A stretch of DNA of 64,000 nt from Planktothricoides sp. SR001 (GCF_001276715.1 NZ_LIUQ01000006.1:86748-150747); one strand, 5' to 3'; shown: positions 38,603-47,979, counted from the first letter of the stretch. Numbers and translations: made by a program. The notes: generated by a model from the letters alone, not told the origin.

Positions 38603-38742
38603 GGCAGGAGTGCGGAGGGGCAGAGGGGCAGGGGTAGGGAAACGGCAATGTCGGATTAAATGTCGGATTAACAGTTAGCCCCAGTTTCTAACCCAGCAAC
38701 CAAGAACAAATAACCGACAAAAAGTATCTGGAACAAATAAGT

Positions 38743-40311
38743 ATGTTCACAATTACAATGATTGACAAAATAATCGATATAGTCGGTGACTGGAATGCCC
38801 AGTTATTTCGAGAACTAAAAGGAAGATTAACCCTGCGGAACTTAATCTGGGTCGGAGGAGGTTCTTTAGGCTTTCAATTTCTACTCTTTACCGCATTATC
38901 TGACTCAAAATGTATTAAATATGAAAATAATCACTCCCTCGGTTATTGTGTAGAATATGTTTGGGAAATTAAATGGTTATTAATATTTCAATTTCTTTAT
39001 TGGATGCTTTCCTTGATCTTATTCTGCGGTGGAGTTTACCTGCTGGTGCGTGATTTAACTCAAGAACAACGTGGGGGTACGCTGAATTTTATTCGCTTAA
39101 GTCCTCAGTCCAGCCATAAAATTTTTATCGGCAAATTATTAGGGGTGCCGATATTAGTTTATCTGACAATTTTACTGGCAGTTCCGTTACATTTAATTTC
39201 CGCGATCGCTGCGGGAATTCCGCTCGGATGGTTGGTCAGTTTATATGCTATAGTTTTGGTGGGGGCTATTTTTCTTTTTTCCTTGGCTATGCTGACTATT
39301 TTGTTTAGTAGCGCCGAACATCAAGAAAGCGCCTTGGCTATCGTGAGTTTTTGTTTAGGGTCATCGTATTTAGCCATAATTTTTACCCGATTTTCCTGGT
39401 CTAGCCTGACATATTATGGTTGGGAAAGCTGGCAATGGTTTGCTTTACCAATTGGCAACCATTTAGGGTTAATGACTCTCTGGACATTGATGACTGTTGG
39501 GACGGTTGCGTATTGGATTTGGCAAAGTTTAAATCGCCGATTTAATCATCCTCATTGCACCTTAATCAGCAAAAAACAAAGTTACTGGATCGTGGGCAGT
39601 TTTCAAGTATGGCTACTAGGATTACTTTGGCCATTCATGTCGGTAATTAAAGATGATAAAAGCTTATTATTCACTTTACTGCCGATTTCCATTATTAACC
39701 TAGGCTTTCTCTTAATTATTGCCGCCATAATTTGTCCGCAAAGACCAACTCTGATTGATTGGTCACGATATCGAAATCAAAATCAAAATTTCTGGCAAGG
39801 AACAAGCGCTGGGGAAAAACAGAATTTATGGGCAGATTTAATCTTAGGAGAAAAAAGTCCCGCCCCAGCAGCGATCGCTCTTAATATCGGCATTAGCAGC
39901 TTAATTTTGATCCCTTTTTGGATCTTAGTCAATAGCAGTATTTCTAACTCAATGCAAGCGATCGCCGCTTGGGTGATGAGCGTTAATTTAATCTTAATTT
40001 ATGCCCTAATTATTCAGCTAGGGCTATTAATGAAAAGCCAACAAAGAGCCGGTTTAACCTTAATTGAATTAACTAGCGCTATCTTTTTACCGATACTAAT
40101 TTTATTAGCGGTAGAAAACAAATCTCCGGTGTTGTGGATGTTTTCGGTATTTGGTATAGCTTGGGCAGCGGTGCCAGAAGCCCCCGCGATCGCGATCGGT
40201 TTTGTTATATTAGGTCAATGGTTAGTCATTGCCGGATTGAGTTTTGGTTTAACCAAAAAATTGCATCATCTCGGTGCCTCTGACTCTCAAAAATTACTTA
40301 CGTCAGTATAG
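38743..40311 (+). CDS. ABC transporter permease, paralogue 1 of 3
   Basis: A membrane protein of 522 residues with about 12 hydrophobic segments in two halves. The soluble N-terminus has AQLFRELKGRL, the first half contains NFIRLSPQSSHKIFIGKLLGVP, and the start of the second half reads NRRFNHPHCTLISKKQSYW, with GEKSPAPAAIALN further on. The same motifs recur in the next two genes. A short poly-Cys or Trp-rich loop lies between helices 1 and 2. Start ATG 38743 or 38758. The gene probably forms an export complex with the upstream ATPase. Confidence 0.88.
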   Translation: MFTITMIDKIIDIVGDWNAQLFRELKGRLTLRNLIWVGGGSLGFQFLLFTALSDSKCIKYENNHSLGYCVEYVWEIKWLLIFQFLYWMLSLILFCGGVYLLVRDLTQEQRGGTLNFIRLSPQSSHKIFIGKLLGVPILVYLTILLAVPLHLISAIAAGIPLGWLVSLYAIVLVGAIFLFSLAMLTILFSSAEHQESALAIVSFCLGSSYLAIIFTRFSWSSLTYYGWESWQWFALPIGNHLGLMTLWTLMTVGTVAYWIWQSLNRRFNHPHCTLISKKQSYWIVGSFQVWLLGLLWPFMSVIKDDKSLLFTLLPISIINLGFLLIIAAIICPQRPTLIDWSRYRNQNQNFWQGTSAGEKQNLWADLILGEKSPAPAAIALNIGISSLILIPFWILVNSSISNSMQAIAAWVMSVNLILIYALIIQLGLLMKSQQRAGLTLIELTSAIFLPILILLAVENKSPVLWMFSVFGIAWAAVPEAPAIAIGFVILGQWLVIAGLSFGLTKKLHHLGASDSQKLLTSV

Positions 40312-40323
40312 AGACAAATCACC

Positions 40324-42051
40324 ATGAATCTAAAAAAATTTGTTGAAAAATGGCTGGACAGTTTGAGTGATATCAATCCCCAACTCTTTCGAGAAGTCAA
40401 AGGGCGACTGAAAACCCGCAATGTGGCGATCGCTGCGGCAATTTCCCTCGTAAGTCAGATAATTCTAGTGGGGACTTACGGCAGCCAATTACCCAACAGC
40501 CTAAATACATACTATTCCCATTACTACTGCTTAGAAACTTACCGCGAAATAAACTCTGGATATGTATGTTTAACAGATACTTCTGGCCAAGTGCTAATTA
40601 ACTGGGATTTATGGTGGCTAGACATATTTTTGTGGCTCAGTTTTGCAGCGGTTTTCGCCCTCTTTGTGGCGGGGACATATATGCTAATCAGCGACCTAGC
40701 CAAAGAAGAAAAAAATGGCACCCTAAATTTTATCCGCGTCAGTCCTCGGTCTACCCAAACAATTTTGCTGGGTAAACTATTCGGCGTACCAATATTACTT
40801 TATCTGGGGGTTTTATTGGCCATACCGCTGCATACTTGGGCTGGATTATCCGCACAAATTCCCTTGGGATTAATCATCGGTTTTGATATCGCTGTAATTG
40901 CTGGCTGCATCTTCTTCTATAGTTTAGCCATGCTATTTGGGCTAACCACTGCTTACTTAGGTGGATTTCAAACCTGGTTAGGCAGTGGTTTAGTCTTTGG
41001 CTGCCTCGCATTCACATCTGTAGAACTAGAGCGAGAATCAACCCCAGTCTTTTATGCACCTATGGATTGGCTAAATTTATTCAATCCCGCCATATTACTG
41101 CCAAACTTAGTTGCTAAGAATCTAGCCAGCTTACAACCCGCAGAGCATTATTTTAACTACGGTAATTTATCTTCTTGGCAATGGTTTTATTGGCCGTTAG
41201 GTGCTTCGGCGATCGCTATTTTTTGCCTCATGGTGGTAAATTACTGCCTCTGGACTTATGCTATCTGGCAAGGGCTTTCTCGTCGCTTCCCCAACCCCAC
41301 CGCCACGATAATTAGTAAGCGCCAAAGTTATAACCTGGTTGCTCTGTTTCAATTAGCGATGCTAGGTTTTGCTCTGCAAGAAGGACAACCTTATGAATAT
41401 AGCGAATTTATTAGAGCTTTTTCTGAGAATTTGGGTTATATATTACTCTTAAATCTACTGCTGTTTATTGGGTTGATCGCGGCGCTTTCTCCTCACCGGC
41501 AAACGGTACAAGATTGGGCGCGATATTCTCACAGCAACAGTTTTAAATCCCTGTGGCAGGATTTGGTTTGGGGTGAAAAAAGTCCGGCGATTGTGGCGAT
41601 CGCGCTTAATGCTATTTTTGCCGCTGGTTTATTAGTCCCTTGGATTTTGCTATGGCCTAATGAAACAATCAAAACCGCTGCTTTAGGGAATCTCTTATTA
41701 TTCATTAGTTCGATTACCATTTACGCAGTCATTGCCCAGTTAATGTTATTAATGAAAACCCAGAAACGAGGCATTTGGGCAGCCAGCATTGTAGAGACAT
41801 TAACTGTTTTGCCTCTAATGGTTTTTGTCTTGTTTTCCCTGGAACCCGATGACCAACCATTTCTCTGGCTATTTTCCGCCTTTTATTGGGCGGCCACAGA
41901 ACATATTTCATTCAATTATGTGCTGTTAGCTTTTGTGGGGCAATTTGCCATTTTAGGTGGTTTAACTTTGGTGTTGAAACGGCGAGTGAATCATTTGGGT
42001 CAGTCAGCCACTCAAGCCTTGCTGAAACCAGTGAAATTGCCTACAATTTAA
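40324..42051 (+). CDS. ABC transporter permease, paralogue 2 of 3
   Basis: The 575-residue paralogue begins 12 bases after the first permease and repeats its plan: PQLFREVKGRL, NFIRVSPRSTQTILLGKLFGVP, SRRFPNPTATIISKRQSY and WGEKSPAIVAIALN. It is longer because of an insertion of about 50 residues in the middle, around LGSGLVFGCLAFTSVELERES. Translational coupling with gene 1 is likely. Confidence 0.88.
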   Translation: MNLKKFVEKWLDSLSDINPQLFREVKGRLKTRNVAIAAAISLVSQIILVGTYGSQLPNSLNTYYSHYYCLETYREINSGYVCLTDTSGQVLINWDLWWLDIFLWLSFAAVFALFVAGTYMLISDLAKEEKNGTLNFIRVSPRSTQTILLGKLFGVPILLYLGVLLAIPLHTWAGLSAQIPLGLIIGFDIAVIAGCIFFYSLAMLFGLTTAYLGGFQTWLGSGLVFGCLAFTSVELERESTPVFYAPMDWLNLFNPAILLPNLVAKNLASLQPAEHYFNYGNLSSWQWFYWPLGASAIAIFCLMVVNYCLWTYAIWQGLSRRFPNPTATIISKRQSYNLVALFQLAMLGFALQEGQPYEYSEFIRAFSENLGYILLLNLLLFIGLIAALSPHRQTVQDWARYSHSNSFKSLWQDLVWGEKSPAIVAIALNAIFAAGLLVPWILLWPNETIKTAALGNLLLFISSITIYAVIAQLMLLMKTQKRGIWAASIVETLTVLPLMVFVLFSLEPDDQPFLWLFSAFYWAATEHISFNYVLLAFVGQFAILGGLTLVLKRRVNHLGQSATQALLKPVKLPTI

Positions 42052-42111
42052 GATGTAAATGTCGTGGGTTAATCACTGCTTGAAAATTGTAGTTTTGCTT
42101 AATGTCAATTT

Positions 42112-42287
42112 GGTGCGTTACGTCGCTATTTTAAAAGTTAACGGTTTTTATATCAGTTAAGTTAGCGACTAACGCACCCTACCCGTTACTGAACCCAACC
42201 TACGCTAAATAAAGATGGTGCGTTACGGCGCTATTTTGAAAATTAACGGTTTTTATATGAATAGAATTAGCGCCTAACGCACCCTAC
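42112..42287. repeat. Two tandem GGTGCGTTA inverted-repeat elements, copies 2 and 3
   Basis: Two elements of about 70 bases lie head to tail, each with GGTGCGTTACG at the left and CTAACGCACCCTAC at the right. Their interiors share TTTTGAAAATTAACGG-like sequence and TTTTTATAT, so they arose by duplication. A looser copy is at 19624-19693. They fill the gap between permease genes 2 and 3. Confidence 0.85.
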
Positions 42288-42299
42288 TAACCACTAACT

Positions 42300-43847
42300 A
42301 TGACCCAAAAAAATACCATGAATATTTCATTATTAGATCCCATCGGCGAATGGAATCCGCAAATATTCCGTGAATTCAAAGGACGGCTGAACAATCGGAA
42401 CGTTTTCCTCGGTATTGGTGCATCTCTGGCGATTCAGCTTTTGTTATTACTTTACTTCTGGGTACAACTGCCCTCCAGAAAAATAGAACTTTATCATCCC
42501 TATTGTACGGAACCAGAGGGTTTTTGTACGATTAATTGGCCGGAGTGGTGGAAAGATTTACACCATAGTTTTAGTTGGATTTTGGTTTTGACTCTGGTGG
42601 TGGGTGGAGTTTATTTATTAGTCTCAAATTTAGCTGAAGAACAGCGGCGCGGCACTTTAAATTTTATTCGCCTAAGTCCTCAGTCAACCTATAATATTCT
42701 CTTGGGCAAAATGGTGGGAGTTCCCATCATTATTTTCTTAGGGGCTGCGGTGGCTTTGCCTTTGCATATTTGGTCAGCGATCGCGGCTGATTTTTCTGTA
42801 CCTTTGCTACTGAGTTTCTATGTACTCTTAGGGGCAATTTGCGGTTTCTTCTACAGCCTGGGAATGCTTTACGTTTTTCTGGGCGGAACTCAAGGGGCGA
42901 TCACCGCAGGCACAGCTACTTTTTGCCTTTGGTTATCTCTATATACGGATTTCGGCATTTTATATGATTACTACATGGAATTTCAAGACTTGCAATGGTT
43001 TTGGACTGCGATCGCCGATAATATCTTCGCATTCCGAGGATTTGCTATCTTCAATTGTCTTCTGTGGATTTATTGGATTTGGCGAGGGTTAAACCGCCGC
43101 TTTAAAAATACCACCGCGACAATTTTTAGCAAAAAAGAGAGTTACAGCTTAGTCGCTTGTTTTGAGATTAATTTACTAGGTTTTGTTCTACCCCAAATCA
43201 ACCTATTTCCACCCAGCACTTATGTTTTTGAAAACAGCATAATTGCCCTTGCTTTAATCAACTTATGCTGGTTTATGGGTTTGATTGCTATGCTGTCTCC
43301 CCATCGCCAAACTTTGCAAGATTGGGCGCGATATTCCCATACTCAAAATTTGAAATATTCCTGGCAAGATTGGATATTTGGTGAAAAAAGTCCTGCCCCA
43401 GTAGCGATCGCGATTAATCTTGGCATCACAATCGGTATTTTCCTGCCTTGGATTTTGTTATATCCCATAGATAGCAAAGAACAAATATGGGTGATCGCGG
43501 GTATTTTCATTTCTTGTACATTAATGTTGATCTATGCGGTATTGGCTCAACTCATCCTGTTAATTAAAAACAATAAACGGGCAATTTGGGCAACTTCAAG
43601 TATCGGCATCGCCATGATATTTCCCTTATTGCTTTTAGGGATATTCCAGGTTAATCCAGACTATGTTCCCGAATTGTATCTGTTTACCCCACTCCCATTT
43701 TTAGGCACTGAATATATCTCATTAAACGGTTTTCTCGGAGTAGTCGTCAGTCATTGCAGTATTATTGCCGCTTTAACCTGTAAACTGAAACAACAACTTC
43801 GTCTAGCCGGTGAGTCACAAATAAAAGCCCTTTTAGCTGGTGATTAA
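42300..43847 (+). CDS. ABC transporter permease, paralogue 3 of 3
   Basis: The third paralogue, 515 residues, again shows PQIFREFKGRL, NFIRLSPQSTYNILLGKMVGVP, NRRFKNTTATIFSKKESY and GEKSPAPVAIAINLG, with about 12 hydrophobic segments. ATG start at 42300, second ATG 15 bases on. It follows two repeat elements, so it may have its own transcript. Each permease could be an alternative partner for one ATPase, or the three could form a larger assembly. Confidence 0.88.
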   Translation: MTQKNTMNISLLDPIGEWNPQIFREFKGRLNNRNVFLGIGASLAIQLLLLLYFWVQLPSRKIELYHPYCTEPEGFCTINWPEWWKDLHHSFSWILVLTLVVGGVYLLVSNLAEEQRRGTLNFIRLSPQSTYNILLGKMVGVPIIIFLGAAVALPLHIWSAIAADFSVPLLLSFYVLLGAICGFFYSLGMLYVFLGGTQGAITAGTATFCLWLSLYTDFGILYDYYMEFQDLQWFWTAIADNIFAFRGFAIFNCLLWIYWIWRGLNRRFKNTTATIFSKKESYSLVACFEINLLGFVLPQINLFPPSTYVFENSIIALALINLCWFMGLIAMLSPHRQTLQDWARYSHTQNLKYSWQDWIFGEKSPAPVAIAINLGITIGIFLPWILLYPIDSKEQIWVIAGIFISCTLMLIYAVLAQLILLIKNNKRAIWATSSIGIAMIFPLLLLGIFQVNPDYVPELYLFTPLPFLGTEYISLNGFLGVVVSHCSIIAALTCKLKQQLRLAGESQIKALLAGD

Positions 43848-43903
43848 TCGATGACTTACCCAAATTAAATTTTTCTGTTCTAGGGTCAATGTAGGGGTTA
43901 ATT

Positions 43904-43929
43904 TAGGGGTCAATGGCCATTGACCCCTA
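43904..43929. repeat. Perfect palindrome with TAGGGGTCAATGG arms, intergenic copy
   Basis: TAGGGGTCAATGG is followed directly by its reverse complement. The same palindrome occurs inside the GNAT gene at 49348-49375. A half copy precedes it at 43892. Confidence 0.9.
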
Positions 43930-44027
43930 CAAACAACAAACAACAAACAAACCAGAAATAACCTTGTATTTGTAACAGCGAGCGAAATTTTCGTACAATT
44001 GCCATAAACGGTAATTGTGAGGATACT

Positions 44028-44837
44028 GTGATTTTAAGGTTATTGTGTGTACTGATTGTTACTGTGGGGATTTGGCTGGTAAATATAGTGCCGGTAATGG
44101 CCAAATCAGAAAATCCCACCACCGAAACCCAAATTATTCAAGCGGAAGAGTTGGTCAGTCAAGCTATGTCCGCGACTAATGCCGGAGACTTTGCCACGGC
44201 AGAGGCTTATTGGACGGAAATTTTACAAATGTTTCCCGAAAATCCGGCAATTTGGAGTAACCGAGGCAATTCTAGGGTTAGCCAGAATAAGTTGGCAGAG
44301 GCGATCGCGGACTATAACAAGTCTATAGAACTTTATCCCAATGCCCCGGATGCCTATCTCAACCGGGGCACCGCGTGGGAAGGGTTGGGGCGCTATGAAG
44401 AGGCGATCGCGGACTATAACCATGTCCTAGAACTCAACCCCGAAGATCCCGCAGCCTACAATAACCGAGGCAATGCGGAAGCGGGTTTAGGACAATGGCA
44501 AGCGGCTGTGGCTGACTATGAAAAAGCCAGTGAATTAGCCCCCGAATATGCCTTTGCCCGCGCAAACTATGCCCTGGCCCTGTATCAGCTTGGGGAAAAG
44601 TCCGAAGCCTTGCGGCAGATGAAAAACTTAGTCCGCAAATACCCCAAATTTGCCGATATGCGGGCAGCCCTTAGCGCCGCCCTGTGGTCAGAAGGCAAAA
44701 TTGGCGAAGCCGAAAGTAACTGGGTGGCAGCAGCAGGATTAGATCGCCGTTACCAAGACCTCACTTGGGTGAGTCAGATTCGCCGTTGGCCTCCGGCAAT
44801 GGTCGCCGCTTTGCAAAAATTTATTGAAATTAAGTAA
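44028..44837 (+). CDS. TPR-repeat protein, secreted or lumenal
   Basis: The 269-residue protein has a signal peptide (LRLLCVLIVTVGIWLVNIVPVMA) and about five tetratricopeptide repeats: AIWSNRGNSRVSQNKLAEAIADYNKSIEL, AYLNRGTAWEGLGRYEEAIADYNHVLELNP and AYNNRGNAEAGLGQWQAAVADYEKA are clear. TPRs are protein-protein contact modules. The start is GTG 44028 with TGAGGA upstream. It is independent of the ABC genes by a gap of 180 bases. Partner unknown. Confidence 0.88.
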   Translation: MILRLLCVLIVTVGIWLVNIVPVMAKSENPTTETQIIQAEELVSQAMSATNAGDFATAEAYWTEILQMFPENPAIWSNRGNSRVSQNKLAEAIADYNKSIELYPNAPDAYLNRGTAWEGLGRYEEAIADYNHVLELNPEDPAAYNNRGNAEAGLGQWQAAVADYEKASELAPEYAFARANYALALYQLGEKSEALRQMKNLVRKYPKFADMRAALSAALWSEGKIGEAESNWVAAAGLDRRYQDLTWVSQIRRWPPAMVAALQKFIEIK

Positions 44838-45050
44838 TTGTTGTTGGTTGTTGGTTGTTGGTTGTTGGTTGTTGTTGGTTGTTCGTTGTTCGTTGTTCGT
44901 TATTAGTAGGGTGGGCAAAATTTTGCCCACCCTACCAATGGAATAATCTGGAACAAACAACAAAAAACAATTAACAACCAACAATTAACAAACAACAACC
45001 AACTAAATCCAATTCCAGTCAATTTCGTTGTTTTTTTAATAGAATAAACG
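44838..45050. repeat. TTGTTGG heptamer array with an embedded palindrome
   Basis: About six TTGTTGG units follow the TPR gene stop directly and are succeeded by TTGTTCG units. At 44906-44935 there is a perfect 30-base palindrome with GTAGGGTGGGCAAAA arms; the same palindrome is in the lipase gene at 50677-50706. Complementary AACAACCAAC runs lie at 44955-45000. Confidence 0.85.
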
Positions 45051-45221
45051 ATGAAAAATAGCAAAATTATTGTATAAAAACACCCTGATGGTTATGTTGC
45101 CTATCCTTTAGGTATCAAGGGAGTTGTAGTCGGTCAAGGGGATACATATCAAGAGGATCTCAATGATGTGCGATCTGCTATTTTATTTCATGTTGAGACT
45201 TTTGGAAAATCGGTAAGCTGA
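45051..45221 (+). pseudogene. Decayed HicB-like antitoxin gene
   Basis: The + strand frame from ATG 45051 reads KNSKIIV, then a TAA at 45075-45077, then KHPDGYVAYPLGIKGVVVGQ and DTYQEDLNDVRSAILFHVET. This is the typical core of cyanobacterial HicB-like proteins (partial RNase H fold). After FGKSVS a stop follows; a tail EIIEAFAK is found one frame over at 45226. An in-frame stop and a probable frameshift mark it as a pseudogene. No HicA toxin gene is adjacent. Confidence 0.75.
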
Positions 45222-45225
45222 ATAA

Positions 45226-45429
45226 GAAATTATTGAAGCTTTTGCAAAATAATGGATTGATACCCCCCACCATTAAAACCCTTATAGGCTTTTTAGCCTG
45301 GGAAAGTAACAAGTCTATTGTTATTGGTTATTAGTTGTTAGTTATTAGTTCTGAAAATTCGACCACGAACAACTAACAAGCAACAACCAATAACTAACAA
45401 CTAACAACGAAAGAATCCCTACCCAATAA
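45226..45429. repeat. Short-repeat gap (TTAGTTATTAGTT / AACAACTAACAA)
   Basis: The gap between the HicB-like remnant and the HAD gene holds TTATTGGTTATTAGTTG and complementary ACAACTAACAAGCAAC units, a long imperfect inverted repeat. No gene seen. Confidence 0.75.
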
Positions 45430-46281
45430 CTAACAACCAATAACTAATTTTTGAATTAATTCTGGGGTTAATTCTTGGACGTTGCTCAGGACCACAGCGG
45501 CGCCCGCTTTTTCTAGGTTTTGAATATAGGCTTCCCGGCGATCGCTCGTGACATGAGGGGGCAAGACTCCCACCCCGACCCAAAAGCGATTCCGCGCCAG
45601 CGGATCCCTGCGGGAATCGCCTTGTTGTTCCTTAGCTTTCTGCACCGTCCACATATCCGCCACCGTATCGCCGACATAGATCACTGGAGTCGTTTTTGAG
45701 ATGGGATACTGTTGTTGCAGTTGGGCTAAAACGGCAAAAAGTCCGGTGGGGTCGGGCTTTCCGGGGGCATCTTCCATCGCTACAACCACGGGATTTTCCA
45801 GCCCTAACGCCCCTTCTAGCACATAAGCAACTTCTGCCCGCATTGCCCCACTAAAAAATCCCCAAGGAATTCCCGCATTTGTGAGACTGGCTAAGTAACT
45901 GGGTTGTAATAGTAAAGGTTCTTGGGTGATGTAGCCATTCATGTTCACCGGGTCGGTGCCGCGATACCGGGATTGAAAAAATGCCACTAAGGTTTCAAAG
46001 TCAAGATTTATTTCCCCACGGCTTTGACCTTGCCGTTCAAAATAGCGATAGATTAATTCTTGGGAAGCTTCCCAGTCATTATTCCAGATGCCTTCTGATT
46101 TGAGTTGGTCGATATCCCCAGGGGTGGGGCGGTATGTCGGGCGGTATTTGGCGGCGGTGAAGTGTTCCACGGTATCCGCGATCGCCCGTCGGTATGACCC
46201 ACTCACGTCCCTGACCACCCCATCGATATCAAAAACCGCGATCGCGATCGCCCGGTCGCCTCTAGTTGATTCCCCGCTCAC
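45430..46281 (-). CDS. HAD-superfamily hydrolase (TIGR01548-like)
   Basis: A phosphatase-like protein of 283 residues. Motif I is VFDIDGVVRD with nucleophile Asp, motif II FFSGAMRAEV, motif III near KPDPTGLF and motif IV VIYVGDTVADMW. It matches the cyanobacterial HAD-IA group annotated as hypothetical. GTG start with a GGAGG site eight bases upstream. The sequence around residues 216-231 (GDSRRDPLARN) is encoded by an inverted repeat at 45586-45620 and looks inserted. Substrate unknown. Confidence 0.87.
   Translation of the reverse strand: MSGESTRGDRAIAIAVFDIDGVVRDVSGSYRRAIADTVEHFTAAKYRPTYRPTPGDIDQLKSEGIWNNDWEASQELIYRYFERQGQSRGEINLDFETLVAFFQSRYRGTDPVNMNGYITQEPLLLQPSYLASLTNAGIPWGFFSGAMRAEVAYVLEGALGLENPVVVAMEDAPGKPDPTGLFAVLAQLQQQYPISKTTPVIYVGDTVADMWTVQKAKEQQGDSRRDPLARNRFWVGVGVLPPHVTSDRREAYIQNLEKAGAAVVLSNVQELTPELIQKLVIGC
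45586..45620. repeat. Inverted repeat inside the HAD gene
   Basis: GCGATTCC at the left and GGAATCGC at the right are perfectly complementary and enclose a GCGCCAGCGGATCCCTGCG core. The 35-base element codes for GDSRRDPLARN-like residues, which are out of keeping with the flanking conserved blocks. Confidence 0.65.
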
Positions 46282-46336
46282 TGATTTCCTCCCAAAAAAA
46301 TAATTGCTGTATAACTGCGCTATTCACAAAAATTGT

Positions 46337-46357
46337 TGTACAATAGAGAATTGTACA
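46337..46357. promoter_or_regulatory. TGTACAAT palindrome in a divergent promoter region
   Basis: TGTACAAT, five bases, then ATTGTACA. The eight-base arms are perfectly complementary. It lies midway between the starts of the divergent HAD and PSRP-3 genes (55 and 38 bases away), which suits an operator or overlapping promoter region. Regulator unknown. Confidence 0.5.
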
Positions 46358-46394
46358 TTTGTAAAATAGTCACCGCATTGTCCGGGAGGTTTGA

Positions 46395-46694
46395 TTGTCA
46401 AAATTCATTCTAAAGGTTCTCTGGCTAGAGGACAACGTAGCCCTTGCGGTAGATCAAGTTGTTGGTCAAGGCACCAGTCCATTAACTCGTTACTTCTTTT
46501 GGCCTCGCAATGATGCCTGGGAAGAACTGAAGAATGAACTCGAAGGCAAGCACTGGATCGCCGAAGTCGATCGCGTCGAGTTACTCAATAAAGCTACAGA
46601 AGTAATTAACTATTGGCAAGAAGAAGGCAGACGGCTTCCTTTATCCTCTGCTCAAGGTAAATTTCCAGAACTTCAATTTACTGGTAGCAGTTGA
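46395..46694 (+). CDS. ycf65: Ribosomal protein PSRP-3 / Ycf65
   Basis: A 99-residue protein of the small ribosomal subunit, conserved in cyanobacteria and plastids. The signatures [60 protein letters not shown] are clear. The start is TTG 46395 with a near-perfect GGGAGG five bases before it, so this non-ATG start is well supported. It is transcribed alone. Confidence 0.95.
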   Translation: MSKFILKVLWLEDNVALAVDQVVGQGTSPLTRYFFWPRNDAWEELKNELEGKHWIAEVDRVELLNKATEVINYWQEEGRRLPLSSAQGKFPELQFTGSS

Positions 46695-46769
46695 TCTAGC
46701 TTTCCGAGAATCTTTTTACAGCGGATATCCCTTGGTAATTGAAAATAGGGGGACATCCGCTGATTATTT

Positions 46770-46866
46770 TTTTGGTGGTTGGTGGTTGGTGCTTGGTGGT
46801 TGGTGGTTGCTGAACAAACAACAAACAACAAACAACAATCAACAATCAACAATCAACAATCAACAA
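46770..46866. repeat. Short-repeat run before the deacetylase gene end
   Basis: GGTTGGTGGTTGGTGC units are followed by ACAATCAACAATCAAC units, again a near-complementary pair of arrays. It ends at the stop codon of the deacetylase gene. No gene seen. Confidence 0.75.
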
Positions 46867-47979
46867 TCAACAATTATGTTGAAAATTTGGCTGCACCAGG
46901 GGCAGATTCGCTTTTTGCGATACTTCGCGAGCATACTGCTGCATCGTCACAATTGTGAAGCGATCGGACATTAAATTAAGCACTTGACTGAGGATTTCTA
47001 TTTTCTTTGCCGAGGGCAGTTTCATCGCCGGGAAAAATGCCAACTCTGGGGCATCATCATAACCAAGAAAATCCAAAGGATGAAGCAATAAAGACGGTTG
47101 CACTCCGGTTAAGCGGCATAACAACATGGCTATCCGAAAATAAAGTAAGGCTAACCCCGTTGAAAATTGACTCAGATAGAGAATATAGCTGACATGAATT
47201 GGCACTTTAAAAATGGGCATAGTAGTGACAGGAATTTCCACAATTTCCCCGGCATCCAGATGCCAATGATAGGGTTTTAAGGGTCGAAATCCTTCGGCGA
47301 GACTGCCAAATAATGCTTTGCGTTTGCGTTGTTCTTCCGGGTCTAATTTGGTGGTGAGGAAATAATAAGCCCGGGCAAGCGGGCCGAGAAAAGTGGGGAA
47401 AGTTGAGGCATCATATTCATAGCCTTGTCTTTTCAAAACCTGTAAAGTGTTTTGGGAAATACTGAAACCAGGGCCGCGAAATCCAATGGGACGTTTGCCC
47501 GTGACTTGCTTAATCTGCTGTTGGGCTATGACAATTTCTTGTTCAATTTCTGCCTCGGAATAAAGATGTAACCACGGTTCGTGATTAAAGGAATGATTGC
47601 CAATTTCATGGCCTGCATCGGCGATCGCTTTTAGGGCTTGGTGGTTTTTTTTCAATGCCGCATCTTGACCGACAATAAAGACAGTAATGGTCTGATTTCT
47701 GGCTTTGAGAAATTCCAGGAACCGAGGCACAACAATATCCAAGTAGGAGGGGAAGGTTTCCCAGCCGCGATCGCCGTGAGTTTTCATATATGACCATTTG
47801 TTATCCAGGTCTAGGGATAAGCTGGCGTAGGGTTTGTTATTTTGTTGCTTATTTTTATTTTTGTTCATGGTTTTAATCTCAGGAATGGGGTTTCTCTTCG
47901 TAATTTTTGCCTCCTCACCCAGATCCAGATTTGGTGAAAACACCCGCTTTTTGGTCGTTTTTGCTTTGGATGAAGTCAT
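46867..47979 (-). CDS. Polysaccharide deacetylase family protein
   Basis: The catalytic NodB-type domain (about residues 48-330) has the metal and acid residues in ASLSLDLDNKW (two Asp) and AGHEIGNHSFNHEP (the HxxNHS His pair), plus FRGPGFS. The family removes N- or O-acetyl groups from sugars such as GlcNAc. No signal peptide is present, so it probably acts in the cytoplasm on a precursor. The start is uncertain: ATG 47979 overlaps the upstream gene by 65 bases; ATG 47868 avoids that. It is the last gene of a long minus-strand operon. Confidence 0.87.
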   Translation of the reverse strand: MTSSKAKTTKKRVFSPNLDLGEEAKITKRNPIPEIKTMNKNKNKQQNNKPYASLSLDLDNKWSYMKTHGDRGWETFPSYLDIVVPRFLEFLKARNQTITVFIVGQDAALKKNHQALKAIADAGHEIGNHSFNHEPWLHLYSEAEIEQEIVIAQQQIKQVTGKRPIGFRGPGFSISQNTLQVLKRQGYEYDASTFPTFLGPLARAYYFLTTKLDPEEQRKRKALFGSLAEGFRPLKPYHWHLDAGEIVEIPVTTMPIFKVPIHVSYILYLSQFSTGLALLYFRIAMLLCRLTGVQPSLLLHPLDFLGYDDAPELAFFPAMKLPSAKKIEILSQVLNLMSDRFTIVTMQQYAREVSQKANLPLVQPNFQHNC

